A stretch of DNA of 64,000 nucleotides from Candidatus Amarobacter glycogenicus (lineage in GTDB: Bacteria; Chloroflexota; Dehalococcoidia; Tepidiformales; Tepidiformaceae): positions 124,001-188,000 of the forward strand of contig JADJZF010000007.1 of assembly GCA_016719395.1 (NCBI GenBank). The letters are read 5' to 3'. Shown in pieces: positions 41,449 to 49,852 of the stretch. The notes below the pieces were generated by a model that was not told where the DNA came from, made no database searches, and saw only the letters and a program-made list of their open reading frames with translations. The position numbers and the translations under genes are program-made. Position 1 is the first letter of the stretch. Each line of letters begins with the position of its first letter.

Positions 41449-43428
41449 ATGGAGAGAACCGCGATGGCTGAAGTTGGACTCCCCGTTGATGAGTCGTATG
41501 CCCCACCGCTTCGGGTCCGCGCAGGGGCGCTTGTCGCGTCTCGCACCGAATACGACCGCCTCTACCGGCGCAGTATCGAGGACCGCGACGGGTTCTGGTC
41601 GGAGATGGCAAACCAGTTCATCACCTGGGACGCCCCGTTTACCCGCGTGTCCAGAGAAGACCTCACAACCGGCGAAATCGGTTGGTTCCTTGGCGGCAAA
41701 CTGAACGTCTCGGTCAACTGCCTCGATCGCCACCTCGCCACCCACGGCGACAAAGCCGCGATCATCATGGAAAGCGACGAGCCCGGCTCGAACCGGACCA
41801 TGACCTATCGCGAGATGCACGACGAGGTCTGCCGCCTCGCGAACTACTTGCGCGGCAGAGGCGTGAAAAAGGGCGATCGCATCGCCATCTACATGGGCAT
41901 GGTCCCGGAACTCGCCGTCGCCATGCTCGCCTGTGCGCGCATCGGCGCAGTCCATTCGGTCATCTTTGGAGGCTTCAGCCCGAGGTCCATCCGAGACCGC
42001 GTCGATGATTCCACCTGCAAGGCGATCATCACCCAGGACGAAGGACGCCGCGGTGGACGCCCGGTCGCTCTCAAAGCCAACGTCGATGAGGCACTTCAGG
42101 AACCCGGCCACACTGTCGAGTTCACCGTCGTCTTCCAGCACACCGGCTCCGCCGTCGGCATGGAAGCCTCCCGCGATGTCTGGTGGCACGAAGTCGTGGC
42201 GGCAGAACCCGCCGTCTGCGCCCCCGAGTCCATGGACAGCGAAGATCCGCTCTTCATCCTCTATACCTCCGGCTCGACCGGGAAACCGAAGGGCGTGCTG
42301 CACACCCAGGCGGGCTACTTCCTCCACACCATGGTCAGTCACAAGTACGTATTCGACCTGCGTGACGACGACATCTTCTGCTGCGCCGCCGACGTGGGCT
42401 GGATCACCGGTCACAGCTACATCGTCTACGGCCCCCTCGGCAACGGTGCGACGAGCGTTATGTTCGAATCGATCCCGACCTACCCCAATCCCGGGCGCTA
42501 CTGGGACATGGTCGACCGCCTCGGCATAAACGTCTTCTACACCGCCCCAACGGCGATCCGGGCCATCGCCCGCGAAGGCGACGCGCATGTGAAGGCACAC
42601 AGGCGGACTTCCCTCCGTGTCCTCGGGACCGTGGGAGAGCCAATCAACCCCGAAGCCTGGCGGTGGTACTTCAACGTCGTAGGCGAAGGGCGCTGCAGCA
42701 TCGTCGACACCTACTGGCAAACAGAAACCGGGGGCCACATGATCACCGGCCTTGCCGCCGCCACCGACATGAAGCCCGGCTCTGGCTCGCTGCCGTTCTT
42801 CGGCGTGGAACCCTGCGTCGTCGATGAAGCCGGCCTCGAACTCGAAGGCAACAACGTCACCGGCCGGCTCTGCATGAAGGCTTCCTGGCCCGGAATGATG
42901 CGCACGGTCTACGGCGACCACCAGCGTTTCATCCTCACGTATCTCGCCACCTACCCCGGCAAGTACTTCACCGGCGACGGCTGCCATCGAGACAAGGACG
43001 GCTACTACTGGATCACCGGGCGCGTCGACGACGTCCTGAACGTGGCCGGCCACCGCCTGGGCACGGCTGAAATCGAAGGCGCTCTCGTGGGACACGAAGC
43101 GTGTGCCGAAGCCGCCGTCGTCGGCTACCCCCACGACGTCAAGGGCAACGCCATCTACGCCTACGTCCTGCTGAAAGCGGGCTACAGTGGCTCACCGGAA
43201 CTGGCGAGATCCTTGCGCGACGCTGTCCGCAAGGACATCAGCCCCATCGCGACCCCGGACAAGATCCAGTTCGTCGAGGGCCTCCCCAAGACCCGCTCGG
43301 GGAAGATCATGCGCCGCATCCTGCGCAAGATCGCCGAGGGCGAACCGGAGAACGTCGGCGACGTGACGACCCTCGCCGACCCGGCGGTCGTGCAGGACAT
43401 CATCGTCGGCTCGGCGAAGGCGGACTGA
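41449..43428 (+). CDS. acs: Acetyl-CoA synthetase (AMP-forming)
   Basis: 659 residues. AMP-binding signature YTSGSTGKPKGVLH, WQTETGGHMITG, the hinge D region in YFTGDGCHRDKDGYYWITGR and the catalytic lysine in PKTRSGKIMRRILRK. The N-terminal ~100 residues (FWSEMANQFITWDAPFTRV) match the Acs-type extension, which supports acetate or propionate as substrate rather than a long-chain acid. ATG 41449 has AAGGAA 8 nt upstream. TACAAT at 41401-41406 may be the -10. The lysine can be acetylated as regulation in other bacteria. Confidence 0.95.
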   Translation: MERTAMAEVGLPVDESYAPPLRVRAGALVASRTEYDRLYRRSIEDRDGFWSEMANQFITWDAPFTRVSREDLTTGEIGWFLGGKLNVSVNCLDRHLATHGDKAAIIMESDEPGSNRTMTYREMHDEVCRLANYLRGRGVKKGDRIAIYMGMVPELAVAMLACARIGAVHSVIFGGFSPRSIRDRVDDSTCKAIITQDEGRRGGRPVALKANVDEALQEPGHTVEFTVVFQHTGSAVGMEASRDVWWHEVVAAEPAVCAPESMDSEDPLFILYTSGSTGKPKGVLHTQAGYFLHTMVSHKYVFDLRDDDIFCCAADVGWITGHSYIVYGPLGNGATSVMFESIPTYPNPGRYWDMVDRLGINVFYTAPTAIRAIAREGDAHVKAHRRTSLRVLGTVGEPINPEAWRWYFNVVGEGRCSIVDTYWQTETGGHMITGLAAATDMKPGSGSLPFFGVEPCVVDEAGLELEGNNVTGRLCMKASWPGMMRTVYGDHQRFILTYLATYPGKYFTGDGCHRDKDGYYWITGRVDDVLNVAGHRLGTAEIEGALVGHEACAEAAVVGYPHDVKGNAIYAYVLLKAGYSGSPELARSLRDAVRKDISPIATPDKIQFVEGLPKTRSGKIMRRILRKIAEGEPENVGDVTTLADPAVVQDIIVGSAKAD

Positions 43429-43572
43429 ACCAGGCGGGATTCTCGAAGGACGTTCGCAGCACGCGAAATATCCTGCTACAATCCCGCCGCACACCGGCTC
43501 CCGGCCACTCCGGGGCTCGTTCGTCTGCGCCCCGCGCGCAGACTCCAACATTTCGAAAGGGACGCAAACCGA

Positions 43573-44661
43573 ATGGATCTTGGCCTCAGTGAAGAACAGG
43601 AACTGCTGAAGAACTCAGCCCGCGAATTCCTCGAAAAGGAGTGCCCGGAAGAGCACGTCCGCGCCATGGAAGAGGACGAAAAGGGCTACAGCCCCGAGCT
43701 CTGGGAGAAGATGGCTGACCTCGGTTGGCAGGGCCTGATGATCCCAGAGGAGCACGGCGGCGCCGGCTTCTCGTTCCTCGATCTGGCAGTACTGGTCGAA
43801 GAGTTCGGCCGCGCGCTCGTCCCCGGGCCGTTCATCCCGAACCAGGTCGCGGCTGCCATCATCCTTGCCGCTGGCAGCGATGCTCAGAAGAAGAAGTACC
43901 TGCCGAAGCTCGCCGACGGTTCCTCCATCTTCACCTACGCCTTCACCGAACCCAGCGGCCGCTGGGATCGCGATGGCGTCCAGATGAAGCTCGAAGGCGG
44001 GAAGCTCAACGGCACCAAGCTCTTCGTGCCCGATGCCGCCGTCGCCGACTACATCGTCACCGCTGCCCGGAAGGGCAACGACATGGTGGCCGTCGTGGTC
44101 CCGCGTTCCGCCGTCCAGGTCACCGTGCTCAAGACGATCGCCAGCGACAAGCAAGCCGAAGTTGTCTACAAGGACGTTGCCGTCGCCGATGACGACGTCA
44201 TGGCGGTTCCCCAGGCTGTTGGCGATACGATCCGCAACCAGGCAACCGTGCTCGAATGCGCCTATCTGGTCGGTCTCGCCCAGAAGGACTTCGAGATCTC
44301 CGTGAACTACGCCAAGGAGCGCGTCCAGTTCGGTCGCCCGATCGGCTCCTTCCAGGCCATCCAGCACAAGGCCGCCGACATGGTCACCGATGTCGATGGC
44401 ATGCGGTTCATCATGTACAAGGCCGCCTGGGCAACCAGCGAAGGCGAAGACTCCGCCCAGATGGACGTCGCCATGGCCAAGGCCTGGTGCTCCGATGCCA
44501 GCCGCCGCGTTGTCGCCCACGGGCAGCAGATCCACGGCGGTATCGGCTTCACCAAGGACTACGTCATCCAGCTGTTCTTCCGCCGCCAGAAGCGTGCGGA
44601 GCTCTTCTGGGGTGACGGCGACTTCCACCGCGAGCGCGTCGCGCAAATGCTCGAGATCTAG
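43573..44661 (+). CDS. Acyl-CoA dehydrogenase
   Basis: 362 residues. The acyl-CoA dehydrogenase fold is complete: LGLSEEQELLKNSAREFLE, WQGLMIPEEHGGAGFSFLDL, YAFTEPSGRWDRDG (flavin loop) and the C-terminal helices ERVQFGRPIGSFQAIQH and GQQIHGGIGFTKDYVIQLFF. The catalytic glutamate usually found near the QxHGGxG motif is not evident, as in the IBD/FadE-like and DddC-like side branches. TACAAT at 43477-43482 may be the -10. A strong terminator follows the stop. Confidence 0.93.
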   Translation: MDLGLSEEQELLKNSAREFLEKECPEEHVRAMEEDEKGYSPELWEKMADLGWQGLMIPEEHGGAGFSFLDLAVLVEEFGRALVPGPFIPNQVAAAIILAAGSDAQKKKYLPKLADGSSIFTYAFTEPSGRWDRDGVQMKLEGGKLNGTKLFVPDAAVADYIVTAARKGNDMVAVVVPRSAVQVTVLKTIASDKQAEVVYKDVAVADDDVMAVPQAVGDTIRNQATVLECAYLVGLAQKDFEISVNYAKERVQFGRPIGSFQAIQHKAADMVTDVDGMRFIMYKAAWATSEGEDSAQMDVAMAKAWCSDASRRVVAHGQQIHGGIGFTKDYVIQLFFRRQKRAELFWGDGDFHRERVAQMLEI

Positions 44662-44684
44662 TCTCGACCTACGGGAAAACCACG

Positions 44685-44716
44685 AGAGGGGCGCCTTTGG
44701 GCGCCCCTCTTGCTTG
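44685..44716 (+). terminator. Intrinsic terminator after acyl-CoA dehydrogenase
   Basis: AGAGGGGCGCC (44685-44695) pairs with GGCGCCCCTCT (44700-44710) around a 4-nt loop, followed by TTGCTTGG. The 11-bp GC stem and partial T-run make a good terminator 20 nt after the stop. Confidence 0.8.
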
Positions 44717-44840
44717 GTTCGTGCCTTCAGTCCCAGCCGCCGAATGCCGAAGACCCTAACGAGGGCCGCCGGACTCCGCGGGTGGCGCCCAACGGCCAAT
44801 ACAGCAAGAATTTGCGCAGCGGAAATAGATGGGAGAAACA

Positions 44841-45323
44841 ATGAACTTTCGCAAACTGGTCCTCGTAACAGGGATGATCCCGGCTGTGCTCGGCGCCAGC
44901 GTCTTCGCGGCGTGCGGCGGAGACGACGACGACGACGGTGGCAGCGGCGGGACCGGCACCGATGAGAAGTACGTCGCATCAATCTGCAAGGCAGGCGCCG
45001 AATTCGCGACCGCCATGGAAAAGCTGTCCAAGGATCTCGCCAGCGAGAAGGACCTCGAAAAAGCAGCCGAGAAGGCTGCCGAACCGTTCGAGGATTTCGC
45101 CAAGGCGTTCGCCAAGGCCAACCCGCCGAAGGATCTCAAGGAGTGGCATGACGACGCCTCCGATGCCCTCGACAAAGCCGTGAAGGGCCTCAAGGACGGA
45201 AACTTCGACGCCCTCGGCGACGAGCTGATGCCAGACCCGCCCAAGGACATCTCCGATCGGCTGACGAAAGTCGCCGACAAGAACAAGGACTGTCAGGACG
45301 CGGACTTCACTTTCGGGGGCTGA
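44841..45323 (+). CDS. Small lipoprotein, unknown
   Basis: 160 residues from ATG 44841 (GGGAGAA upstream). An N-terminal lipoprotein signal has hydrophobic core LVTGMIPAVLGASVFA and lipobox ending A-A-C at residue 24-25, then an acidic Asp tract (GGDDDDDGGSGG). The mature part is Lys/Asp/Ala-rich and helical, with repeated KA, DL and K heptad-like spacing (AKAFAKANPPKDLKEW, LTKVADKNKDCQDADF). One more cysteine is near the end. A surface or periplasmic binding function is possible; no family recognised. Confidence 0.72.
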   Translation: MNFRKLVLVTGMIPAVLGASVFAACGGDDDDDGGSGGTGTDEKYVASICKAGAEFATAMEKLSKDLASEKDLEKAAEKAAEPFEDFAKAFAKANPPKDLKEWHDDASDALDKAVKGLKDGNFDALGDELMPDPPKDISDRLTKVADKNKDCQDADFTFGG

Positions 45324-45348
45324 CACCTACCGGAATCGAATCAAATAG

Positions 45349-45386
45349 AAGGCCCGGGCACGCCGACGTGCCCGGGCCTTTCTTTT
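45349..45386 (+). terminator. Intrinsic terminator after lipoprotein gene
   Basis: AAGGCCCGGGCACG (45349-45362) pairs with CGTGCCCGGGCCTT (45367-45380), with a 4-nt loop, followed by TCTTTTC. A perfect 14-bp stem. Confidence 0.88.
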
Positions 45387-45421
45387 CGCGCCGTTACCTC
45401 AAACATGCGACCCTTTCGAGC

Positions 45422-46291
45422 ATGACATCTCGCTCGGCCGCTGCCGGTGGGGTCCATCACCCCGCTTTGAGGGTAGCGGCGGCACTGATCGCCCTCTCCG
45501 GCGGGCTGGCGCTGTTGTTCATCGCCAGGGGACCAGCCGCAGCCACCGCCGTCGACGAGGAAGTTACCGTCGTCCGCCATGTCCTGACGATCGCGAGCGA
45601 CGGGACAGTCGCCGTCGAGCAAGAAGAGATCCACACCGGCGTGAGCGCCGCCTTCAAAGTCAACTCCTCCCGGTGGCCGGCATCCTCCATCCCCGTCGCT
45701 GTCGCCTTCAACCCCTCTGGCGCGCCAGGCGGGATCGCCACTGCCCAGGTCATCCAGGATGCGATCGCCAAGTGGAACGCCGTCCCCTCCGCGTTCGCCT
45801 TCACCTGGGGAGGCACGACCACAAACGGGACAGGCTCCTGCGCCGACGGGCCGAACTTTGTCACCGACGGCACCAACACCGTGCGGTTCGCAAACCTCCC
45901 CGGGCTCACCCTCGGCATCACCTGCACCATCTTCGCCGGCGGGAAGATCAAGGAATTCGACATGGAACTTGACGGCGATGGGACGTGGTCAAGCTCCACT
46001 CCTCCGGCGCCGGGAGCGTACGACTTGCCGACCACCGTCCTCCACGAACTGGGTCACGCCCTCGGCCTCGGCCACTCTTGCGGAGACGCGGGCGCGCCGG
46101 CCTGCTCCAGCGTGTACCTGAAATCGGTGATGTATGGCCAGATCGCCGCGGGCGAGTCCCGGCGCGAACTCACGGCCGACGACATCGCAGGGCTCCAGTC
46201 AGCCTACCCGCCAGCCACAACCCCTACCGCGACCGCCACTCTGCCCCCGCTCGGCAACCGCGTGCGTACACCATTGCTTGCCCGGGACTAA
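45422..46291 (+). CDS. Secreted matrixin-like (M10A) metalloprotease
   Basis: 289 residues. A signal peptide (ALIALSGGLALLFIARGPAA) precedes a pro-region and a catalytic domain: VIQDAIAKWNAVPSAFAFTW, VRFANLPG, zinc site HELGHALGLGHS (HExxHxxGxxH) and the Met-turn SVMYG. The end ELTADDIAGLQSAYPP is usual in matrixins. A Thr/Pro linker (TTPTATATLPP) leads to the final GNRVRTPLLARD, which resembles the tail of the repeat protein at 5.3-6.8 kb. It is extracellular and probably zymogenic. It has no obvious ribosome binding site. Confidence 0.9.
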   Translation: MTSRSAAAGGVHHPALRVAAALIALSGGLALLFIARGPAAATAVDEEVTVVRHVLTIASDGTVAVEQEEIHTGVSAAFKVNSSRWPASSIPVAVAFNPSGAPGGIATAQVIQDAIAKWNAVPSAFAFTWGGTTTNGTGSCADGPNFVTDGTNTVRFANLPGLTLGITCTIFAGGKIKEFDMELDGDGTWSSSTPPAPGAYDLPTTVLHELGHALGLGHSCGDAGAPACSSVYLKSVMYGQIAAGESRRELTADDIAGLQSAYPPATTPTATATLPPLGNRVRTPLLARD

Positions 46292-46292
46292 C

Positions 46293-46937
46293 TCATCGGT
46301 AGGGTAAAGGGTACGCCCATTCGCGGCGGCTCCAGGGCGTCGGAGGTTCCTCCTGCCAGCGCGGATGGAGCACCGGCACGGTCCAGTCCGACGGCGGCGC
46401 CCACCCCACCCAGGAACCATCGAACGGTGCGGCCCCGCTCTCGATGAGTTCGAGAACTTCCCGACTCGCTGCCTCCACCGTCTCCGAAAACTCTATCGAG
46501 AAGTGCCCGGAAACACCCAGCGCCTCGAACTCGTCGCGATCTTTCCACGTCCAGGTCAGGTCCGGTGCGACCACCATATCCAGCGTGTGGTCGTTCGTAT
46601 CGAAGCCAACTGGCGTCCGGCGGAACGGCTCCTCGAAGTTCACGTAGTACGTCGTGAACCGGCGCGGTTCGCCCTCCCAGAAGAGCCAGACGGAGTAGGG
46701 CTTGCCGGGGTACATCAGGCGCAGCGTGTCCCGCCGCCACTCGCCCTCGACGAGTTCTCGCGCCTGGCCCGGAGAATTCCTCCAGAGCCGGCCCAACGAA
46801 CCCCGGGGCAACCACAACGCGAGCAAGTCATCGTCGTCCCCCACCACGCGGAACGGCCAGGTCATGCCGACGGTACTGCCCAACCGCGTTATGTAGCGAA
46901 CCACGACTTCAGCGCCGGGCGAGAACCTGTCGCGCAT
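46293..46937 (-). CDS. DUF402 domain protein
   Basis: 214 residues from ATG 46937. The DUF402 domain (FAU-1-like barrel) is visible: EVVVRYITRLG, LLALWLPRGSLGRL, LWFEGEP-like LFWEGEPRRFTTYYVNFEEP, and NDHTLDMVVAPDLTW with DRDEFEAL. The family includes RNA-binding or phosphate-ester-binding proteins; one archaeal member is an RNase, but others have different uses. It ends one base after the stop region of the convergent matrixin gene. Confidence 0.8.
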   Translation of the reverse strand: MRDRFSPGAEVVVRYITRLGSTVGMTWPFRVVGDDDDLLALWLPRGSLGRLWRNSPGQARELVEGEWRRDTLRLMYPGKPYSVWLFWEGEPRRFTTYYVNFEEPFRRTPVGFDTNDHTLDMVVAPDLTWTWKDRDEFEALGVSGHFSIEFSETVEAASREVLELIESGAAPFDGSWVGWAPPSDWTVPVLHPRWQEEPPTPWSRREWAYPLPYR

Positions 46938-46962
46938 TTGCAGGCCGTTTCCCCTGTTTGGA

Positions 46963-47250
46963 TTAGTGGCTGTGACCGCCCGCTCCGTGGGAGTGGCCGT
47001 GTCCGCCCATGTCGAAGCCGCCACCCAACCCCTCGCCCCCGAAGTCGTCGCCGCCGCCATCGGAATCCCACGGCGCAGGCCCGTCTTCTACACCGGCCTG
47101 GGTTCCGCCCACCACCGACCATGAGCCCATGGTCTTGCGTGCCTGTTTGCCGCATTTCGGGCAGGGGATCTGTTGGAGGACATCGCTCATCGGCATCCGC
47201 TTATCAGTGCGAGTGCCGCAAGCGGCACAGAGGTATTCGTAAAGAGCCAT
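46963..47250 (-). CDS. FmdB-like zinc-ribbon protein with Gly/His tail
   Basis: 95 residues. The N-terminal zinc ribbon is ALYEYLCAACGTRTDKRMPM with CPKCGKQARKTMG, giving four cysteines for one zinc ion. The C-terminal half is Gly/Asp-rich and ends GGHGHSHGAGGHSH, a possible metal-binding tract absent from most FmdB proteins. It is 26 nt upstream of the DUF402 gene on the same strand. FmdB-type proteins are usually thought to be regulators or adaptors. A relative lies at 50968-51189. Confidence 0.82.
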   Translation of the reverse strand: MALYEYLCAACGTRTDKRMPMSDVLQQIPCPKCGKQARKTMGSWSVVGGTQAGVEDGPAPWDSDGGGDDFGGEGLGGGFDMGGHGHSHGAGGHSH

Positions 47251-47303
47251 GCACGGATCGTCGGAGGTGAAGCGCCGCGCGGTCAAGCCCGGCGCCACAC
47301 GCT

Positions 47304-48278
47304 CTACTGCTGGCGAGGAAGCGGAGTCGGTGTCTTTTTCGGGGGCGCCGGCGTTTTCGTCGGCGTCGGCGTCCGAGTCGGCGTCGGCGTGATCGTCGGC
47401 GTCGGGGTGATCGTTGGCGTCGAAGTCGGCGGCCCTTGCGTAGCCGTAGGTTCGGGGCCGCTCTGTGTTGGCCCCGAGTTCGGCGTAGGCTCCGGAGTCT
47501 CGGTCGGCTCCGGGGTCGGTGTCTCGCCCGGGCGCAGGGTTGGAGTCGGCGTGGGCGTCCACGGGACGATCTCCTTCCCCGGGATCTGGACGAACTCCTT
47601 CGGGTCGAAGGGGACGTCTTTGTACCGGATCTCAAAGTGGACGAACCCGTCCGGCTCGCCAGTCCCGACGACAGTCGACTTCGAGACGTTGTTGCCGTCC
47701 GTCACGCGCAGGCTCTCCAGCCAGCCGAGGACCACCTTGAAGTCGCCGCCGCAATCGATAATCACGTGGGTCCCGTAGACCTCGTCAACACCGGCCTCGA
47801 TCACGAAACCGCTGCACGCCGATTCCACCGGTACGTTCTTGAGCCCGACCAGCGAGAAGTCCACCCCGGTGTGGACCTTGTTGTCCGCGCGCGGTGTCCC
47901 GAAATAGTCCTCCACGCCGGCGTGCGTGTTGAGCGGCAACTCAAATCGCTTGCCGCCTGCGATCAGGTACTCCTTGATGTCGGGCTTCGCGGGGTTGGAG
48001 GCCACCGTCCCGGCGCCTTCGTTCTCGCCCGCGACCTTATTCGCCGGGTCGCGCGTCGGCGCGATCTTCGGTGACTCAGTTGCCTTGGTCAGCGTCTCGC
48101 CGCTGCGGCCCTCCGCTGGCGCTTCCCCAGCCCCACCGCCGCCGAAAGCGCAGGCGCCGATCCAGGCGAGGAATGCCAGTACCGGCACACCCGCCAGCAG
48201 GGCGAACGGGGCAAGCTTCCGGTCTCCCGATCGCTTCTCCCGGTACTTGGGACCGTAAAACCCCTTGCCTGGTGGCAT
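47304..48278 (-). CDS. M23-family peptidase with Pro/Thr-rich tail
   Basis: 324 residues from ATG 48278. A short basic N-terminus and one membrane segment (APFALLAGVPVLAFLAWIGA) anchor the protein. The M23 (LytM) domain has the metal-site pattern KVHTGVDFSLVG and FVHFEIRYKD; a second conserved His is in YGTHVIIDCGG. It should cut peptidoglycan cross-bridges, though the full H-x-x-x-D plus HxH set is not entirely canonical. The last ~90 residues are a low-complexity TPTP/TETP/PTPT-type linker, which reads as repeated gtcggcgtcggc on the plus strand. Surface-exposed. Confidence 0.82.
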   Translation of the reverse strand: MPPGKGFYGPKYREKRSGDRKLAPFALLAGVPVLAFLAWIGACAFGGGGAGEAPAEGRSGETLTKATESPKIAPTRDPANKVAGENEGAGTVASNPAKPDIKEYLIAGGKRFELPLNTHAGVEDYFGTPRADNKVHTGVDFSLVGLKNVPVESACSGFVIEAGVDEVYGTHVIIDCGGDFKVVLGWLESLRVTDGNNVSKSTVVGTGEPDGFVHFEIRYKDVPFDPKEFVQIPGKEIVPWTPTPTPTLRPGETPTPEPTETPEPTPNSGPTQSGPEPTATQGPPTSTPTITPTPTITPTPTRTPTPTKTPAPPKKTPTPLPRQQ

Positions 48279-48599
48279 CCTCACACCTCAACAGCAGCCA
48301 TTGCCCAGTTTCGGGCTACCTTCCGCCGCGTTCTCTCGGGAACTCCCCTGCATTTCGCGGGGCGATCAGATCGGATCGCGCAAAGCGACAACCCTCCCTG
48401 GGTATGTATCGGCGCGCCCGACCGGCGTCATCAGCAAACGCAAGGCAAAATCGGGGTTAACGGACGGCGCAATTTCGTCTCCCGGCGCTCACCGGCCTGA
48501 GCAGGCGTCGCCAGCCTCGGAGCTCCCGAAGGTGCAAAATCCTGACAGGTGGGTAGTATCTCGCCTGTCACACACCAGTGGCTCCGGAGAGACTTCACA
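48279..48599. promoter_or_regulatory. Divergent intergenic region with inverted repeat
   Basis: About 320 nt between the M23 gene (minus) and the monooxygenase (plus) contain no gene I can support. TGACAGG at 48543-48549 and CCTGTCA at 48564-48570 form a perfect 7-bp inverted repeat with 14 nt between, and TAGTAT (48553-48558) sits inside it as a possible -10. The repeat is thus well placed to control the monooxygenase at 48600. Confidence 0.45.
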
Positions 48600-49793
48600 G
48601 TGACCTACAAACCGCCGCGGATGCGTTTCGGCATCTTCCTCGCTCCTTTCCATCGCGTCGGGGAGAACCCGACCGTCGCCCTCGACCGCGACCTGGAGCT
48701 CGTCGAGCTGTTGGACCGCCTGAACTACGATGAAGCCTGGTTCGGCGAACACCACAGCGCTGGCTGGGAACTCATCGCCTCGCCCGAACTCATGATCGCT
48801 GCCGCCGCTCAGCGCACGAAAACGATCCGCCTCGGCACCGGCGTCAGTTCGCTTCCCTACCACCACCCGTTCATCCTCGCCGACCGTATGGTCCAGTTGG
48901 ACCACATGACCCGGGGCCGGGCGATGTTCGGCGTGGGGCCGGGTGCCCTCACCAGCGACGCCTACATGCTCGGGATCGATGCCCTTACCCAGCGCCAACG
49001 CATGGACGAAGCACTCGGCGTCATCCTCCGCCTCTTCCGCGGCGAGACCGTCACGCACCAGTCGGACTGGTTCACCATGAAGGAGGCCCGCCTCCAGATC
49101 GCCCCCTACACCTTCCCGCACATGCCGGTCGCAGTCGCCTCGACGTTCTCTCCCGCAGGCCCGCAGACCGCCGGAAAGCACGGCGTCGGCATCCTCTCCG
49201 TCGCCGTTTCACAGCCCGGTGGCCTGATCTCCCTCGCCAGGACATGGGAGATGGCTCAGGAGGCCGCCGACAAAGCCGACAAGGGCCTCAGCCGCGAAGA
49301 CTGGCGCCTCGTCCTCCCCATCCACCTCGCCGACACCCGCGAGGAAGCCATCCGCGACGTCGACGAGGGCAACCAGCAGTTCAACAAAGACTACTTCGAG
49401 AACACTCTCGGCCGGCCCGCAGACCCGAGCGTGAAGCCGGACGTCGCCAGCCAGGTCGAACGCGGCGGCGCCATCGTCGGCACGCCCGATGACGCCATCG
49501 CCGCCATCGAGCGAATGCAGGAGATGAGCGGCGGCTTCGGGGCGCTGCTCGGCCTCGCCCACGAATGGACCAGCTGGGAAAAGACACGGCACAGCTACGA
49601 ACTCTTCGCCCGCTACGTCGCACCGAGATTCCAGGGCCAGATCAGCCGGATCGAAGAAAGCCAGGAGTTCGTCGCCAGCAATCGCACGACCATCTTCGGG
49701 CCGAACGCCGCGGCCATAGGCAAAGCCTTCATCGATGCTGGTGTCTCCCTCCCGGATGCGATGCTGAATCGGATGCAGCGAGGAAATACCTAA
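48600..49793 (+). CDS. Luciferase-like flavin-dependent monooxygenase (limonene-monooxygenase-like)
   Basis: 397 residues from GTG 48600 (GGAGAG upstream). LLM fold: MRFGIFLAPFHRVGENPTVA, YDEAWFGEHHSAGWELIASP, LGTGVSSLPYHHPFILADRM, MFGVGPGALTSDAYMLGID, and ARLQIAPYTFPHMPVAVAST. The EHHSAGWE segment is typical of the limonene/alkanal-type branch using FMNH2 from a partner reductase. The only flavin reductase in the window (14.3 kb) is broken. It is followed by an alpha/beta hydrolase that has its own leaderless promoter. Confidence 0.92.
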   Translation: MTYKPPRMRFGIFLAPFHRVGENPTVALDRDLELVELLDRLNYDEAWFGEHHSAGWELIASPELMIAAAAQRTKTIRLGTGVSSLPYHHPFILADRMVQLDHMTRGRAMFGVGPGALTSDAYMLGIDALTQRQRMDEALGVILRLFRGETVTHQSDWFTMKEARLQIAPYTFPHMPVAVASTFSPAGPQTAGKHGVGILSVAVSQPGGLISLARTWEMAQEAADKADKGLSREDWRLVLPIHLADTREEAIRDVDEGNQQFNKDYFENTLGRPADPSVKPDVASQVERGGAIVGTPDDAIAAIERMQEMSGGFGALLGLAHEWTSWEKTRHSYELFARYVAPRFQGQISRIEESQEFVASNRTTIFGPNAAAIGKAFIDAGVSLPDAMLNRMQRGNT

Positions 49794-49837
49794 CCACACC
49801 ACCACGGAACGCCAGCGCGGGGGCCCTGCCCACCGGA

Positions 49838-49852
49838 TACAATGCGGCTATG
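49838..49852 (+). promoter_or_regulatory. -10 element six bases before start codon
   Basis: TACAAT at 49838-49843, then 6 nt, then ATG 49850. No Shine-Dalgarno sequence and no good -35. Leaderless layout. Confidence 0.5.

Noticed and set aside
45349..45386. Perfect palindrome as an operator or transposon end
   Set aside because: A perfect stem with small loop and T-run just after a stop codon is explained as a terminator, and no transposase is present.
47173..47778. Glycine/valine repeat frame (VGVGVRVGVGV) on the plus strand
   Set aside because: It is the antisense reading of the Pro/Thr-rich tail of the M23 peptidase, which has a recognisable catalytic domain and anchor.
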